6,313 bases of DNA from RXOA01 sp964547105 (GTDB lineage Bacteria > Bipolaricaulota > Bipolaricaulia > UBA7950 > UBA9294), in NCBI GenBank assembly GCA_964547105.1, contig CAZJLO010000078.1:1-6313 (forward strand), read 5' to 3'. This document shows positions 5,102-6,313 of this stretch, in pieces. Below the pieces are notes generated by a model that worked only from the letters and a program-made list of their open reading frames with translations, did no database searches and had not been told where the DNA came from. How positions within the stretch are numbered: the first letter of the stretch is position 1; each line of letters starts with the position of its first letter. The position numbers and the translations under genes are program-made.

Positions 5102-6313
5102 TCATCCGGCTCCTTCAAGGATGCGATCTCTCGCGGCGCATGGGACGTCTTGTCCAACCGCGTACTCGCCGCCGATCGCCCCGGCGATGAACAGATCGGC
5201 GACATTGGTTCCGGTGGGCCCGGTCCACAGAAGGTCGCGACTTGCTCGGAGCGCCGGGTAGCAATTGTTGTCGGCAAGGGCTTGTTCCAGCGAGAGATTG
5301 ACCCGCGCCAGTTCCGCCGTTTCCCCGTCGACAAGGGCTCCGGCGGCCGTAGTGATGCCGTCAACGCCGTCGGTGGCAAAGCTGGCGACGCACGTATCGT
5401 TGCTTTCGGAAAGCTGGAGCGCCGCTGCCGCCGCCGTCTGCTGGTTGCGCCCCCCCGTTCCCGAGCCGCGGATGATCACCGTGGTTTCCCCGTGAGCAAG
5501 CAACAGACGCGATCGTCCGGCAAGCCGCAGCGCAAGACATCCGAGGCGCTTGCCAAGCGCCTCGGCGTCTCCGCCGAGCGGCCTACGAAGCACCAGCGGA
5601 TGGATTCTCGCCTTGCGTGCGGTTACCTCCATCGCGGCCACGGCATCTCGGCCTCCCGCCGCAAGCAGGGCCGGATTGCCGCGGAATGCGGGTGCGCCGG
5701 GCTTGATCGTCTCCCGCAGGAATCCCGCCCTTCCTTGTTCCAGAACGCGCACGACCGATCGGGGAAGCCGATCTCGTAGGTGGTATCGATCCACGACATC
5801 GAGTGCCTGGGCGTAGGTTGAAGGATCGGCGACAGTCGGTCCCGAGGCGATGATTTCGGGAAGATCGCCGGCAACATCGGAGAGGAGCAACGTCACGAAG
5901 CTTGCCGGAAGCAACGCTTCGGCGAGCCGGCCTCCGTGGACGACCGAGAGGTGTCGGCGGACGATGTTCATCGGAGCCACGGGGACACCCGATCCGAGAA
6001 GCACCGAACTCGCGGCTTGGAGATCCTCGATGTGGAGGCCGGACTGAGGGACGGCGATCAGCGACGATCCGCCGCCGGAGAAGCAGCAAATGACGAAATC
6101 GTTTCGGCCGACAGACTGTGCGAATTGCAGCAACGCCTTGCCGGCGGCGGCTGATGAGCCCTTGGGGAAAGGATGATCGCCGGCGAGGATGCGAATGCGA
6201 CGAAGGCGGCCCCAATCTGGATCCCGATCCCGATCCCGATCTCCGCTCGGCGCGACGACTACGCCTCCGGTCAGATTGTCACCGAGGATCGCTTCCAGCC
6301 GTGCCGCCATCCG
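5102..6313 (-). CDS. Type II glycerate kinase (DUF4147/MOFRL), N-terminus cut by window
   Basis: The 403 visible codons, open through the right edge, encode most of a glycerate 2-kinase of the GckA/TtuD type, which phosphorylates D-glycerate with ATP and feeds serine, glyoxylate or sugar-acid breakdown into glycolysis. Counting from the first visible Met (6310), motifs run FSGGGSSL (77-84), NIVRRHLS (115-122), SDVAGD (144-149), ASGPT (155-159), HGETTVIIRGSG (273-284), GGRNQQ (286-291), ATDGVDG (312-318) and TGPTGTNVADL (363-373), the order of the family's N-terminal DUF4147 and C-terminal MOFRL domains. The Met at 6310 is probably internal, since homologues carry about 50-80 more residues including a conserved GKA segment. 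Oddities are His125 where a KGG lysine is usual, GRNQQ for GRNQE, a GATCGG-repeat-encoded DRDRDRD stretch (24-30), and about 29 residues after the last motif. The frame is intact. Promoter and start are outside the window. Confidence 0.92.
   Translation of the reverse strand, partial: RMAARLEAILGDNLTGGVVVAPSGDRDRDRDPDWGRLRRIRILAGDHPFPKGSSAAAGKALLQFAQSVGRNDFVICCFSGGGSSLIAVPQSGLHIEDLQAASSVLLGSGVPVAPMNIVRRHLSVVHGGRLAEALLPASFVTLLLSDVAGDLPEIIASGPTVADPSTYAQALDVVDRYHLRDRLPRSVVRVLEQGRAGFLRETIKPGAPAFRGNPALLAAGGRDAVAAMEVTARKARIHPLVLRRPLGGDAEALGKRLGCLALRLAGRSRLLLAHGETTVIIRGSGTGGRNQQTAAAAALQLSESNDTCVASFATDGVDGITTAAGALVDGETAELARVNLSLEQALADNNCYPALRASRDLLWTGPTGTNVADLFIAGAIGGEYAVGQDVPCAARDRILEGAG
6220..6243. 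repeat. Hexanucleotide tandem repeat inside the glycerate kinase gene
   Basis: Three exact copies of GATCCC (6220-6237) are followed by a near copy, GATCTC (6238-6243). Read on the coding (minus) strand it gives alternating Asp-Arg residues in a loop before the conserved HPFP segment. The unit is a multiple of three, so copy changes would keep the frame. Confidence 0.8.

Noticed and set aside
1..6313. CRISPR, mobile element, phage, or defence-type system
   Set aside because: No repeat-spacer pattern, transposase, integrase, terminal repeats or toxin-antitoxin-like small genes could be found. Base composition and coding style look even across the window.

Overview
This is a GC-rich bacterial chromosomal window with ordinary housekeeping and transport genes packed tightly together. 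It holds five protein-coding genes, two of them cut by the window edges. No RNA genes, insertion sequences, integrase or att signals, or CRISPR repeats were seen. SpoVG beside MutS2, a strong Shine-Dalgarno use and high GC fit a free-living bacterium outside the Enterobacteria/Actinobacteria mould (Firmicutes, spirochaetes, deltaproteobacterial lineages and several deep-branching phyla carry both genes). The sequence alone does not fix the phylum.

Layout. On the minus strand, reading right to left, a full-length mutS2 (start 2598, stop 241) is followed after 83 bp by spoVG (start 157), which runs off the left edge. The 83-bp gap carries a candidate extended -10 promoter embedded in a perfect 8-bp inverted repeat. 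To the right of mutS2 lies a 181-bp divergent intergenic region (2599-2779). It leads into a plus-strand pair of membrane exporters: an EamA/DMT-family transporter (2780-3703) and a MATE-family antiporter (3700-5067), joined by an ATGA stop/start overlap. Converging on the MATE gene across only 34 bp is a minus-strand type II glycerate kinase (stop 5102), whose N-terminus lies beyond the right edge.

How the genes fit together. mutS2 and spoVG are co-oriented and may share a transcript. Both encode nucleic-acid-interacting proteins: MutS2 acts on branched DNA and/or collided ribosomes, and SpoVG is a small RNA/DNA-binding regulator. The two exporters are almost certainly co-transcribed and translationally coupled, though their substrates cannot be read from sequence. 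The glycerate kinase is an independent metabolic gene. I found no convincing novel multi-gene system. The most unusual structures are the palindrome over the putative spoVG promoter, the unusual exporter pairing, and several departures from family consensus in the glycerate kinase.
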